Source: UBA9300 sp964577305 (GTDB lineage: Bacteria; Bacteroidota; Bacteroidia; Bacteroidales; VadinHA17). From it: a DNA stretch of 64,000 nucleotides. The position numbers were made by a program, and so were the translations under genes. Positions 51,377 through 59,942 of this stretch are shown piece by piece. The stretch is taken from contig CAZNYS010000006.1 of NCBI GenBank assembly GCA_964577305.1, forward strand, positions 37,009 to 101,008, in the 5' to 3' direction. The notes beneath the pieces were generated by a model, which was given only the letters and a program-made list of their open reading frames with translations, was not told the origin of the DNA and made no database searches. Numbering within the stretch: position 1 is the stretch's first letter; every line of letters begins with the position of its first letter.

Positions 51377-53164
51377 ATGAATAACATACGGAATTTTTGT
51401 ATCATAGCTCATATTGACCATGGTAAGAGTACTCTTGCAGACAGGCTGCTTGAAAAAACTGATACTTTGAGTGAGAGAGACAGGAAGGACCAGGTACTGG
51501 ATGATATGGAACTGGAGAGGGAAAGAGGGATTACTATTAAAAGTCATGCCATACAGATGAGGTATATGCATCATGGTTCAGATTATACGCTTAACCTTAT
51601 CGATACACCGGGGCATGTTGATTTTTCCTATGAGGTTTCGAGGTCAATAGCAGCTTGCGAAGGGGCCCTGCTAGTTGTTGATGCCACCCAGGGCATACAG
51701 GCACAGACAATATCTAATCTTTATATGGCTATTGATCATAATCTTGAGGTGATACCCGTGCTTAATAAAATGGATATGGCCAATGCTATGCCTGATGAAG
51801 TGAAGGACCAGATAGTGGATCTTTTAGGTTGCGAGAGGGAAGATATTATTGAAGCAAGTGCAAAGACCGGGATGGGCGTTGACATGATACTTGAAAAGAT
51901 AGTGACTTCAATACCTCCTCCTTTAGGAGATCCAGATGCACCATTACAGGCTCTTATCTTTGATTCGGTGTTTAATTCCTTCAGAGGCATAATAGCCTAC
52001 TTCAAGATTATAAACGGGACTCTGCGCAAGGGAGATATGGTAAAATTCTTTAATACGGGGAAGAAGTATGATGCTGATGAAATAGGTGTGCTGAAGATCA
52101 GGCAGGAACCCATGGAAGTTTTAAGTGCCGGGAATGTGGGATATATTATTTCCGGCATCAAGGAATCAAGGGAAGTTAAAGTGGGAGATACCATAACGCA
52201 TCTTGACAGGCCATGTGAAAAGGGTATTGAAGGATTCGAAAATGTAAAACCAATGGTGTTTGCAGGTATATACCCCGTTGATGCCGATGATTATGAAGAT
52301 CTGCGTTCCTCAATAGAGAAACTGCAGCTCAATGATGCTTCCCTGTCTTTTATTCCTGAATCATCAGCAGCACTTGGCTTTGGGTTCAGGTGTGGTTTCC
52401 TGGGCCTCCTCCATATGGAGATAATACAGGAGAGACTGGACAGGGAATTTGATATGGATGTTATTACTACTGTTCCTAATGTATCCTATAATGTGTATAC
52501 TACTTCAGGTGAAATGACCGAGGTGCATAATCCCTCGGGATTACCTGCTGTTACACATATTGAGAGGATTGAGGAACCGTATATTTTTGCCCAGATAATA
52601 ACAAAGTCAGAATATGTGGGTAATATAATGACTTTATGTATAGATAAGCGAGGTACTTTCAAAAACCAGGTTTACCTTACAAGCGACAGGGTTGAGATCA
52701 CTTTTGAGCTGCCACTTGCTGAAATAGTATTTTATTTTTATGATAAATTAAAAAGTATATCAAGGGGGTATGCTTCATTTGACTATCACTATTCATCGCA
52801 TAAGAAAGCAGATCTTGTAAGACTGGATATCCTTCTTAATGGTGAAATGGTTGATGCTCTTTCCACACTTATCTTCAGAGGGCATTCCTACGACTTTGGA
52901 CGGAGGATGTGTGTTAAACTGAAAGAGTTGATCCCCAGGCAGCAATTTGACATAGCCATACAGGCAGCCATAGGTGCAAAAATCATTGCCCGTGAAACGG
53001 TTAAAGCTGTAAGAAAAGATGTTACAGCTAAATGTTACGGTGGTGATATTACAAGAAAAAGAAAACTTCTTGAGAAGCAGAAGAAAGGAAAAAAACGAAT
53101 GAGGCAGGTTGGTAATGTTGAAGTGCCGCAACAGGCATTCCTTGCTGTATTAAAAATGGATTAA
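51377..53164 (+). CDS. lepA: Elongation factor 4 (LepA), ribosome back-translocase
   Basis: LepA is a ribosome-binding GTPase that helps stalled or assembling ribosomes. The 595-residue product has G1 AHIDHGKST near the N-terminus, G2/G3 ERERGITIK and IDTPGHVDF, NKMD (G4, about 126), then EF-G-like domains and the LepA-specific C-terminal domain (YHSSHKKADLVRLDILLNGE and HSYDFGRRMCVKLKELIPRQQF). The ATG at 51377 is standard (MNNIRNFCIIAHIDHGKST); another ATG at 51365 would add four residues. It has its own promoter box and a terminator at 53269. Confidence 0.97.
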   Translation: MNNIRNFCIIAHIDHGKSTLADRLLEKTDTLSERDRKDQVLDDMELERERGITIKSHAIQMRYMHHGSDYTLNLIDTPGHVDFSYEVSRSIAACEGALLVVDATQGIQAQTISNLYMAIDHNLEVIPVLNKMDMANAMPDEVKDQIVDLLGCEREDIIEASAKTGMGVDMILEKIVTSIPPPLGDPDAPLQALIFDSVFNSFRGIIAYFKIINGTLRKGDMVKFFNTGKKYDADEIGVLKIRQEPMEVLSAGNVGYIISGIKESREVKVGDTITHLDRPCEKGIEGFENVKPMVFAGIYPVDADDYEDLRSSIEKLQLNDASLSFIPESSAALGFGFRCGFLGLLHMEIIQERLDREFDMDVITTVPNVSYNVYTTSGEMTEVHNPSGLPAVTHIERIEEPYIFAQIITKSEYVGNIMTLCIDKRGTFKNQVYLTSDRVEITFELPLAEIVFYFYDKLKSISRGYASFDYHYSSHKKADLVRLDILLNGEMVDALSTLIFRGHSYDFGRRMCVKLKELIPRQQFDIAIQAAIGAKIIARETVKAVRKDVTAKCYGGDITRKRKLLEKQKKGKKRMRQVGNVEVPQQAFLAVLKMD

Positions 53165-53268
53165 GGGACGTTTGTTTTTTTTATTAAAAAAAACTATTTT
53201 CGAGACGTTAAAATGTATTAAGATATCTGAAAATATACCTTAACCCTCAAATCTAACCTAAGCTATAC

Positions 53269-53297
53269 CCCTTTTGCTCAAATCAAAAGGGTTTTTT
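53269..53297 (+). terminator. Terminator between lepA and the response regulator gene
   Basis: CCCTTTTG (53269-53276) and CAAAAGGG (53284-53291) form an eight-pair stem with a seven-base loop and a run of six T (53292-53297). It lies 105 bases after lepA, so it may end lepA transcripts or a short RNA from 53200 on. Confidence 0.75.
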
Positions 53298-53299
53298 CT

Positions 53300-53980
53300 T
53301 TATTTACAAAGAAGTTTGTACCCCTTACCGTGTACGTTGAGTATGGTAACTGAAGGATCAGTTTTCAGATATTTTCTCAGTTTGGTAATGTATACATCCA
53401 TACTGCGTGCATTGAAATAATTATCATCAATCCATATAGTGCGTAATGCATAATTCCTTTCCAGTACCTCGTTTTTGCTTTTACAGAGAAGCTTAAGTAA
53501 TTCCGATTCCTTGGTTGTTAGTTTATGTGCACCTTTGTCAGAATCGAGTATTTGTGTCAGCGGGTAAAAAGTGAATTTTCCAACTTTATATTTATCAGCA
53601 TCATCATCTTTATACGATTTTGTTCTCCTGAGTATCGCTTCTATCCTGTATAATAACTCTTCCATTGAGAAGGGCTTGGTAATATAGTCATCGGCACCTG
53701 CAGCAAATCCTTCAATCTTATCCTTCTCGAGTGATTTGGCGGTAAGGAAAATAACAGGTATATCTTTTTCAATCTTCCTGATCTTCTTTGCAAGGCTTAA
53801 ACCGTCAATTTCAGGGAGCATAATATCAAGCAAACAAATGTCAAAAGTCTCCGACCTGAAAGTATCCAGTGCCTTTTGACCATCAGTCAGATGTATAACC
53901 GTATATTCTTTTGCCTTAAGATAATCAGTTAGCAGTGTTCCGAGGTTAATGTCATCTTCAGCTAATAATATTTTTGCCAT
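53300..53980 (-). CDS. OmpR-type response regulator
   Basis: The 226-residue regulator has a receiver domain (about 1-118) with the acidic pocket Glu8-Asp9-Asp10, phospho-acceptor Asp52 in CLLDIMLPEIDGLSL, and Lys near 102 in FLTAKS. A winged-helix OmpR/PhoB DNA-binding domain ends it (about 130-225, LTTKESELLKLLCKSKNEVLERNYALRTIW, then ARSMDVYITKLRKYLKTDPS). The ATG at 53980 is chosen; a TTG at 53986 lies in the kinase stop region. It follows the kinase gene by two bases and is co-expressed with it. The target genes are unknown. Confidence 0.93.
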   Translation of the reverse strand: MAKILLAEDDINLGTLLTDYLKAKEYTVIHLTDGQKALDTFRSETFDICLLDIMLPEIDGLSLAKKIRKIEKDIPVIFLTAKSLEKDKIEGFAAGADDYITKPFSMEELLYRIEAILRRTKSYKDDDADKYKVGKFTFYPLTQILDSDKGAHKLTTKESELLKLLCKSKNEVLERNYALRTIWIDDNYFNARSMDVYITKLRKYLKTDPSVTILNVHGKGYKLLCK

Positions 53981-53982
53981 GA

Positions 53983-55530
53983 TCAACTGTTTTTTGGAAG
54001 ACTAATATCAAAGTGTGTTCCTTTATTTATTTGACTATGAACAGTAATAGTGCCGTTATGTTCGTCAACTATTTTTTTAACGTAACTCAGTCCCAGTCCA
54101 AATCCCTTAACATTATGGATATTACCTGTAGGTACCCTGTAAAACTTGTCAAAGATTCTCTTTATATCATCTTTTTTTATACCAATTCCATTATCTGATA
54201 TTGAAACAGTAAACTGCTTGTTGTCATCAGTTGTTTTAATCTTTATCTCAGGATTCCCATTAGAATATTTTATTGCATTATCAAGAAGGTTGGAAATCAT
54301 GTTAAACATATGCGCTTCATCAATTTTAAGGTTAGAATCTTTTGCATTGAGTTCCTTTATCAGTTTGCCGCCAGTGTCTGATATCTGTAACCTGAAATTG
54401 TCAATAGCACTGTTTATTATGCGGTGGATATCAGTATTAACCATATTCAGTTTCATTGTCCCTTTATCAAAAGCTGAAGCCTGGAGTACTTTTTCAACCT
54501 GGTATTTCAGCCTTATTGACTCGTCGTTTAGTATTTTTGATATTTTATCGAGATTTTTCTTGTTTTGTGCAATACTATTGTCACCGATCAACTGTGAGGC
54601 AAGGGAGATTGTAGAAATTGGCGTTTTTAATTCATGAGTCATATTGTTTATAAAATCATTACGTATTTCGGATATCCTTTTCTGCCTCAGGATAATCAAA
54701 ATATTACTTACGGAAAAAACAATCAGGAAGAGGGTTACAATAATCGATGAAATACCCATGAAGCCGACCTGCTTAAATAAATAGTTTTTTTCTCTGGGGA
54801 AGTAAAGGTAGATCATATTCTGTCCTGGAACCGGGTCATTTGGGAATAGTTGCCTTATATATTTATTGGCATCAGATCCCATATCAAATCCGGCACTGCT
54901 GTAAACCTGATTACCTGATGAAGTAATAGCAAATTCATAATTAAGGGATATTCCGAGCCTTCGGAGGGTTTGATCGATCTGGTCATTTACCCTGTCGGGA
55001 TCTACTCTTTCAGACAGCTCAGGTGTTTCGGCAATAAGTTTTCCCATAATACTCTCGAGCATAACGGTTTTGTTTGCTATCCTGTCATTGATGCCTGCCC
55101 TCAGGCTCTGAGAAGATAATTCGGGTATTTCTTCTTCAGGGTAGAAGAATTCATCATCAGAGTAAAACAGTATTTTCTGTCCTTCCCTGCTTATTGTGAG
55201 AGAAGCAATTACATCATCACGCCCTTTCAGAAGGGGTATGTTTGATTCTGAATGGTAACCACGCAATTGCCGCGCAAGAACCGACTGGGAAGGTACAATG
55301 GCAACAACGGAATCGACCAGGGGCATATCAATCTCCTCCACTATTCGCTCTATTGTTTCCTGCTGTTCCATATCTAGCACAACAGCTGTAAGAGCATTGT
55401 TAACATACACCCTGAATTGCTGGTTTTTCACCTGGATTGAATTATTGATCCAGTATATCTGGATAAGTATCAGGCCTGATAGTCCAATCGAGATAATTAC
55501 AGCAAGCATTATAATAATCTTTTTCTTCAT
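53983..55530 (-). CDS. Membrane sensor histidine kinase
   Basis: The 515-residue kinase has an N-terminal membrane segment (about 5-27, IIIMLAVIISIGLSGLILIQIYW), a periplasmic sensor of about 230 residues that I cannot assign, and a second membrane segment (about 260-285, ISSIIVTLFLIVFSVSNILIIL). The HisKA domain has the phospho-acceptor His299 in NNMTHELKTPIS, and an HATPase domain carries N box MISNLLDNAIKYS, G1 SDNGIGIK and GFGLGLSYVKKIV. It signals to the response regulator encoded next to it. It is preceded by a -7 box at 55586-55593. Confidence 0.92.
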   Translation of the reverse strand: MKKKIIIMLAVIISIGLSGLILIQIYWINNSIQVKNQQFRVYVNNALTAVVLDMEQQETIERIVEEIDMPLVDSVVAIVPSQSVLARQLRGYHSESNIPLLKGRDDVIASLTISREGQKILFYSDDEFFYPEEEIPELSSQSLRAGINDRIANKTVMLESIMGKLIAETPELSERVDPDRVNDQIDQTLRRLGISLNYEFAITSSGNQVYSSAGFDMGSDANKYIRQLFPNDPVPGQNMIYLYFPREKNYLFKQVGFMGISSIIVTLFLIVFSVSNILIILRQKRISEIRNDFINNMTHELKTPISTISLASQLIGDNSIAQNKKNLDKISKILNDESIRLKYQVEKVLQASAFDKGTMKLNMVNTDIHRIINSAIDNFRLQISDTGGKLIKELNAKDSNLKIDEAHMFNMISNLLDNAIKYSNGNPEIKIKTTDDNKQFTVSISDNGIGIKKDDIKRIFDKFYRVPTGNIHNVKGFGLGLSYVKKIVDEHNGTITVHSQINKGTHFDISLPKNS

Positions 55531-55585
55531 CTTTTACCTTGATACCCTCTTTTTATCCTGCGTGATTCTCCTTACTTCCATTATA

Positions 55586-55593
55586 CAAAAGTA
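55586..55593 (-). promoter_or_regulatory. -7 promoter box of the two-component operon
   Basis: Minus-strand TACTTTTG (plus-strand CAAAAGTA) matches TAnnTTTG and lies 56 bases before the kinase ATG. Confidence 0.5.
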
Positions 55594-55795
55594 TTTCTTA
55601 AAATTAACATTAACAGCTTTTTAACTTAATTTAACGTCATTTTAAGATTATAAGCGAGTAGTATTTATATTAATGGTACAACTTTTGTTCCATATATGAT
55701 GAAAATGCTCTTTGAAAATTGATATTCATCAAAATAATTCAGCTAATTTAAGATTGGTACGATGTTTGATGTTAATTCAATGAGGTTTTTTTCAT

Positions 55796-55908
55796 AGGTT
55801 AGATTAGTTAGTTTTAGGTTAACAAGGACATGGAGGTGAGCCATCACCTCCTTTCTTAAAACCAGAGGTACACTTTTCATAACTTAGGTTTTAGGTTTTA
55901 GGGTTAGT
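55796..55908. repeat. TTAGGTT word repeats around a hairpin upstream of the two-component operon
   Basis: TAGGTTAGATTAGTTAG (from 55796) and TTAGGTTTTAGGTTTTAGGG (from 55884) repeat TTAGGTT-like words. Between them a perfect eight-pair stem GGAGGTGA-GCCA-TCACCTCC (55832-55851) lies. The 417-base gap 55531-55947 otherwise holds only the kinase promoter and a terminator and has no credible ORF. Confidence 0.55.
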
Positions 55909-55912
55909 TAAG

Positions 55913-55949
55913 AATGAGCGGATATTTCTATTCGCTCATTTTTCTTTTT
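55913..55949. terminator. Hairpin terminator beside the PH-like membrane gene
   Basis: AATGAGCG (55913-55920) and CGCTCATT (55933-55940) form an eight-pair stem with a 12-base loop; a T-rich tail (TTTCTTTTT) follows on the plus strand. On the minus strand it lies just after the stop codon of the gene at 55948 but has a weaker tail. Confidence 0.6.
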
Positions 55950-56427
55950 AATTCCTGGTTAAGGGCAGGCCTTTATTTTTTGATGCGAAGTATATATGCT
56001 TAAGTATGATTTGTGAATTGGTTTTCTGGATCCAGTTCAGGTTTATAGTTACGTGTTTATCATTATTTAATATAAGTATGGCTTTACGTTGATTGTACTT
56101 CATTATTACTTTCTTGATCTCAGACCAGTTATAGCTGTGATAACTGGATGATACAAGTCCGTAACGGTACGATATAGCCTCATCATTTACATAAAAGAAG
56201 TGTTTCCTCTTTCTGAAAGTAGCGAGAGCAGCAACAAAAAACATAAATCCACTTAATATTAAGAGAACAACTGTTAGACCTGGTTGAACAGAAGTGTCAT
56301 GTTTAACAAGCCTCATGTAAAGGGCCCAGACGCCGCCGATTAGAAACATTGAACCAACTATCCATAAAAGCACTTTCTTGGATGTTGAGAATTCGTTCCT
56401 GGAGAGGTTAAGTTTTAAGTCTTCCAT
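55948..56427 (-). CDS. Membrane protein with PH-like domain, function unknown
   Basis: The 159-residue protein has two membrane helices (about 18-40, KVLLWIVGSMFLIGGVWALYM, and 50-70, LTVVLLILSGFMFFVAALATF). A small beta domain follows with HFFYVNDEAISYRYGLVSSSYHSYNWSEIKKVIMKYN (about 75-110), like a bacterial PH/YdbT-type fold. I cannot name a family with certainty. It ends one base before the IPExxxVDY gene begins on the same strand, so both follow rnc in one transcript. Confidence 0.65.
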   Translation of the reverse strand: MEDLKLNLSRNEFSTSKKVLLWIVGSMFLIGGVWALYMRLVKHDTSVQPGLTVVLLILSGFMFFVAALATFRKRKHFFYVNDEAISYRYGLVSSSYHSYNWSEIKKVIMKYNQRKAILILNNDKHVTINLNWIQKTNSQIILKHIYFASKNKGLPLTRN

Positions 56428-56428
56428 T

Positions 56429-56866
56429 TCAGGGTAATATTTGAAGAACCGAGTATTCTATTTGTTTATTTTTATCAAGTACAAAAACTCCCGTTATCTC
56501 CCTGATATTTCTTATTTTACGAATTATATTATCGATTGTTTCAGTACCTGTTATATCTTTTATTCTTAAGATATAGTCAAGCGAAGGAATTTTGTTCAGA
56601 AGTGTTTCCTTTCCCGAGCGGTTCCTGATAAGTTCATATGATGCCTCACAGAATTTCGAATCAGAAGTAAATCTTGAAAACCGGATCTCTTTTTTATCGA
56701 TGGTTTTGATTACCGGGTTATTACTTCTGAGGCTGATGCCGAGCTCCTGGTTGATGAGTAATGACACCTTATAATCAGCTTCAGGTGACACAAGGCCCAG
56801 ATACTGATCTGAATTATGGTCATCAATACTCAGCTTATGCCTGGTCTTTTTTACCGGAGGTTTCAT
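56429..56866 (-). CDS. IPExxxVDY family protein
   Basis: This 145-residue protein belongs to a Bacteroidota-specific family named for an I-P-x(n)-D-Y motif, here NKIPSLDYILRI (about 85-96). It is recognised mainly by position, between rnc and a membrane protein and beside fabF/acpP, and by the sequence. The ATG at 56866 is chosen; the TTG at 56911 would overlap rnc by four bases and add an unusual hydrophobic tail. No function is known; no membrane segment or enzyme motif is visible. Confidence 0.75.
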   Translation of the reverse strand: MKPPVKKTRHKLSIDDHNSDQYLGLVSPEADYKVSLLINQELGISLRSNNPVIKTIDKKEIRFSRFTSDSKFCEASYELIRNRSGKETLLNKIPSLDYILRIKDITGTETIDNIIRKIRNIREITGVFVLDKNKQIEYSVLQILP

Positions 56867-56907
56867 TTTGAGGCTTAAATGCCAAATAAAGTTAGTAAAA
56901 AAAAGAT

Positions 56908-57651
56908 TCAATCAATAAATCCTATTTTATTGATTTTCTTTACAGCCTGGAGTGAAGCTTTTTGTTCAGCTTCTTTTTTTGAGGAGCCGCTGCCCTCTCC
57001 GAATATTTCATTGTCGATTCTGAGCACAGTTGTAAAAACATATTTCTTATCAATGAAATCATAATCTTCATTATAATTAAAACTGATTTGCTTTTGCAGT
57101 TTTTGTGCCCAATGGAATACCTGGCTTTTGTAATCAGTTTCAGTATTTATTATCCTGTTAAGGTCAATATGATCGGTTAAGATATGTCTGATAATAAATT
57201 TTCTTGTCCTGGAGTACCCTTTATCAAAAAAAAGGGCTCCGATAAGTGCTTCCAGCGCATCTCCATAGATATTTCTTGAGGAGGAATTATTATTGATATG
57301 GCTTATGATAAGATTATCAATATTCATAGAAAGAGCCAGTTTATTAAGAGTCCTCCTGTTTGCAATCCTGGATCTGAGTTTTGTTAATTCACCTTCAGAA
57401 GCTTCTGGATAATTCCTGTACAGGTATTCTGACAGGACTGCATCGAGAATGGCATCACCCAGGTACTCGAGTCGTTCATTATTTATAATGCTTCCATCAG
57501 GTAGTTCGAATTTTACTGAACGGTGTATAAAAGCAAGCTCATAAATACCTGGCCTCAATGGCCTGAAACCCAGTATTTTTTTAAGTGCATACCGGAATGA
57601 CTTTTTGTCAAGGATTTTTATGCCCTTCTTAATGTTGTGGTTTGATGACAC
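56908..57651 (-). CDS. rnc: Ribonuclease III
   Basis: RNase III cuts double-stranded RNA in rRNA and mRNA processing. The 247-residue product has the catalytic signature NNERLEYLGDAILDAVLSEYLY (about 58-80) with the metal-binding Glu and Asp, and a second acidic patch in YGDALEALIGALFFDKGY (about 128-145). A C-terminal double-stranded RNA-binding domain contains FGEGSGSSKKEAEQKASLQAVKKI. It lies nine bases after fabF on the minus strand, in a transcript that starts at acpP. Confidence 0.96.
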   Translation of the reverse strand: MSSNHNIKKGIKILDKKSFRYALKKILGFRPLRPGIYELAFIHRSVKFELPDGSIINNERLEYLGDAILDAVLSEYLYRNYPEASEGELTKLRSRIANRRTLNKLALSMNIDNLIISHINNNSSSRNIYGDALEALIGALFFDKGYSRTRKFIIRHILTDHIDLNRIINTETDYKSQVFHWAQKLQKQISFNYNEDYDFIDKKYVFTTVLRIDNEIFGEGSGSSKKEAEQKASLQAVKKINKIGFID

Positions 57652-57660
57652 AACCGGTAT

Positions 57661-58902
57661 TTAGATTTTCTTGATTATTATTGAAGCATTATGTCCTCCA
57701 AAACCGAATGTATTACTGAGTGCGGTATTAATTTCCCTTTCCTGGGCATTATTCACAGTAAGGTTCAAATTCTGGTCAATATTAGGATCAGCAGTAGTTT
57801 GATTTATAGTAGGAGGGACAATATTATGTTGAATTGCAAGTATTGAAGCAATGGCTTCAACAGCACCGGCAGCGCCAAGCAGGTGCCCTGTCATTGATTT
57901 GGTGGCACTTATATTCATTTTATATGCATGCTCCCCGAACAAATTGATTATGGCCCTTGTCTCGGAAATATCACCCAATGGTGTTGCAGTGCCGTGTACA
58001 TTTATGTAATCAATATCTTCCTTTTTCAGGCCTGATTCTTCAAGGGCAATTTTCATTACTTTATACGCCCCTATACCATCAGGGTGAGGTGCCGTAATAT
58101 GGTAGGCATCAGCAGTCATTCCTGTGCCGCATATTTCACCGTATATTCTTGCTCCACGGGCTTTGGCATGCTCAAAGTCTTCAAGTATGAGAGAACCTCC
58201 ACCTTCGCCCATCACAAAACCGTCACGTTTTAAGTCCATTGGCCTTGACGCGCTTTTGTACTCATCATTATTTGTTGACATAGCCTGCATTGAGTTGAAA
58301 CCGCCTATACCTGCCTGGTTTATGGCTGCCTCAGAGCCTCCGGCAATAAAGATTTTGGCTTTGCCAAGCTTGATCAGGTTAAATGCATCAATAATTGCAT
58401 GGGTTGATGACGCACAGGCTGATACAGTACCATAATTCGGACCCTGAAAACCGTATTTGATGGAAATATGACCTGCAGCAATGTCAGATATCATCTTGGG
58501 AATAAAGAAAGGGCTGAAACGGGGAACACCGTCCCCCTTAACAAACCCTGTAATTTCATTGAGAAATGTTCCTATCCCTCCAATCCCTGAAGCCCATATT
58601 ACTCCGGCTTGATCCTTATCTATATTTTCAAGATCGAGACCTGAATCTTTTATTGCTTCATCAACAGCAATGAGGGCGTACTGGGCATAAACATCCAGCT
58701 TACGGGATTCTTTACGGTCAAAATAGTCAACCGGGTCGTAGTTCTTTATCTCACAGGCAAATCGTGTTTTGAATTTTTCAGCATCAAAACGCGTGATCCA
58801 ATCCGATCCACTGGTACCAGATTTTAATCCATCCCAGTATTGCTCAATATTTTTACCGATCGGAGTTATGGCTCCTATACCAGTAACTACAACCCTTCTC
58901 AT
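57661..58902 (-). CDS. fabF: 3-oxoacyl-ACP synthase II
   Basis: FabF extends fatty acyl chains by condensation with malonyl-ACP. The 413-residue ketosynthase shows the catalytic Cys in TVSACASSTHAI (about 160-172) and the two active-site His, in NVHGTATPLGD (about 303) and SMTGHLLGAAGA (about 339). It also has the family GGSEAAINQAGIGGF and the C-terminal SNTFGFGGHNAS. It follows acpP (28 bases) and precedes rnc in one minus-strand transcript. Confidence 0.97.
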   Translation of the reverse strand: MRRVVVTGIGAITPIGKNIEQYWDGLKSGTSGSDWITRFDAEKFKTRFACEIKNYDPVDYFDRKESRKLDVYAQYALIAVDEAIKDSGLDLENIDKDQAGVIWASGIGGIGTFLNEITGFVKGDGVPRFSPFFIPKMISDIAAGHISIKYGFQGPNYGTVSACASSTHAIIDAFNLIKLGKAKIFIAGGSEAAINQAGIGGFNSMQAMSTNNDEYKSASRPMDLKRDGFVMGEGGGSLILEDFEHAKARGARIYGEICGTGMTADAYHITAPHPDGIGAYKVMKIALEESGLKKEDIDYINVHGTATPLGDISETRAIINLFGEHAYKMNISATKSMTGHLLGAAGAVEAIASILAIQHNIVPPTINQTTADPNIDQNLNLTVNNAQEREINTALSNTFGFGGHNASIIIKKI

Positions 58903-58930
58903 GTTGTTTGATTTCTCTGGTTATGCAATC

Positions 58931-59167
58931 TTATTTTGCATTTTCCTCGATGTACTTGATGGCTTCACCAACAGTGCTGATGTTTTCTGCCTGATCATCA
59001 GGAATTCCCATATTGAATTCCTTTTCAAATTCCATTATAAGCTCAACAGTGTCAAGAGAATCAGCACCCAAATCGTTGGTAAAGCTAGCCTCAGGGGTAA
59101 CTTCTGATTCGTCAACTCCTAGTTTGTCAACGATGATCTCTATTACTTTTGCTGCAATATCAGACAT
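58931..59167 (-). CDS. acpP: Acyl carrier protein
   Basis: The 78-residue acyl carrier protein carries the 4'-phosphopantetheine attachment Ser37 in DLGADSLDTVEL and the highly acidic four-helix fold. It holds growing fatty acyl chains for FabF, FabZ and LpxA/LpxD, and so links this locus to the lpx genes. It is the first gene of the acpP-fabF-rnc transcript. Confidence 0.98.
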   Translation of the reverse strand: MSDIAAKVIEIIVDKLGVDESEVTPEASFTNDLGADSLDTVELIMEFEKEFNMGIPDDQAENISTVGEAIKYIEENAK

Positions 59168-59207
59168 AATCTCAAATTTTGGTTAATAATAATTACATTT
59201 AAAACCT

Positions 59208-59241
59208 TGCAAAGAAATATATTTGTACCATATTAATCAAA
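59208..59241 (-). promoter_or_regulatory. Promoter of the acpP-fabF-rnc operon
   Basis: Minus-strand TTTG (59241-59238), a 20-base spacer and TTTCTTTG (59217-59210) resemble a -33/-7 promoter. The 12-mer TATTTCTTTGCA (59219-59208) is identical to the one before lpxC-fabZ. Confidence 0.5.
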
Positions 59242-59354
59242 CAAATTTAAAAATATTTATTAAATATAAAATACATATAATTGATATTCAAATAAATAAA
59301 CATGCTTTTTTGTGCAGGGGTTGAAACCATGCACGTTTTTGTAAAAATTTGATA

Positions 59355-59942
59355 ATGAGGAATATAGCAATTTTTGCTTCAGGCTCCGGGACGAATGCTC
59401 AAAAACTGATGGAATATTTTTCGACCAGTAAAACCGCCAAAATCAAACTTATTCTTTCAAATAAAGCTGATGTATTTGTATTAGAAAGGGCTAAGAAATT
59501 TTCAGTTCCATCAATTGTTTTCGACCGTGATGATTTTTACAGGAATGGTAAAGTATTGAGCATATTACTTGAAAACGAGATATATTTAATAGTGCTGGCC
59601 GGGTTTTTATGGCTGGTACCTGAGGAAATACTCCAGCATTACCCCGGGCGTATAGTAAATATTCATCCTGCACTGCTTCCTGATTATGGTGGTAAAGGGA
59701 TGTATGGGAGCAGGGTTCACAGGGCAGTTATAGATAATAATGAGAAAGAATCAGGAATAAGCATACATTATGTCAATGCACGTTACGATGAAGGGGATAT
59801 TATTTTCCAGGCAAAATGCGAAGTTAAACCTGATGACAATCCTGAATCACTTGCTGAAAGGATACATAAGCTTGAATATGAATATTATCCACTGATAGTT
59901 GAAAAGCTGATCATGAAAGATCAGAATGATTCAATAAGCTGA
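59355..59942 (+). CDS. purN: Phosphoribosylglycinamide formyltransferase
   Basis: PurN transfers a formyl group from 10-formyl-tetrahydrofolate to GAR in purine synthesis. The 195-residue enzyme shows the phosphate loop ASGSGTNAQKLMEY (about 7-20), the folate-region LAGFLWLVPEEIL (about 78-90) and the catalytic NIHPALLPDYGGKGMYG (about 102-118) with Asn and His, then GISIHYVNARYDEGDIIFQ containing the catalytic Asp. The ATG at 59355 is preferred to a TTG at 59349. Its 3' end overlaps the convergent M23 gene by 22 bases. Confidence 0.96.
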   Translation: MRNIAIFASGSGTNAQKLMEYFSTSKTAKIKLILSNKADVFVLERAKKFSVPSIVFDRDDFYRNGKVLSILLENEIYLIVLAGFLWLVPEEILQHYPGRIVNIHPALLPDYGGKGMYGSRVHRAVIDNNEKESGISIHYVNARYDEGDIIFQAKCEVKPDDNPESLAERIHKLEYEYYPLIVEKLIMKDQNDSIS

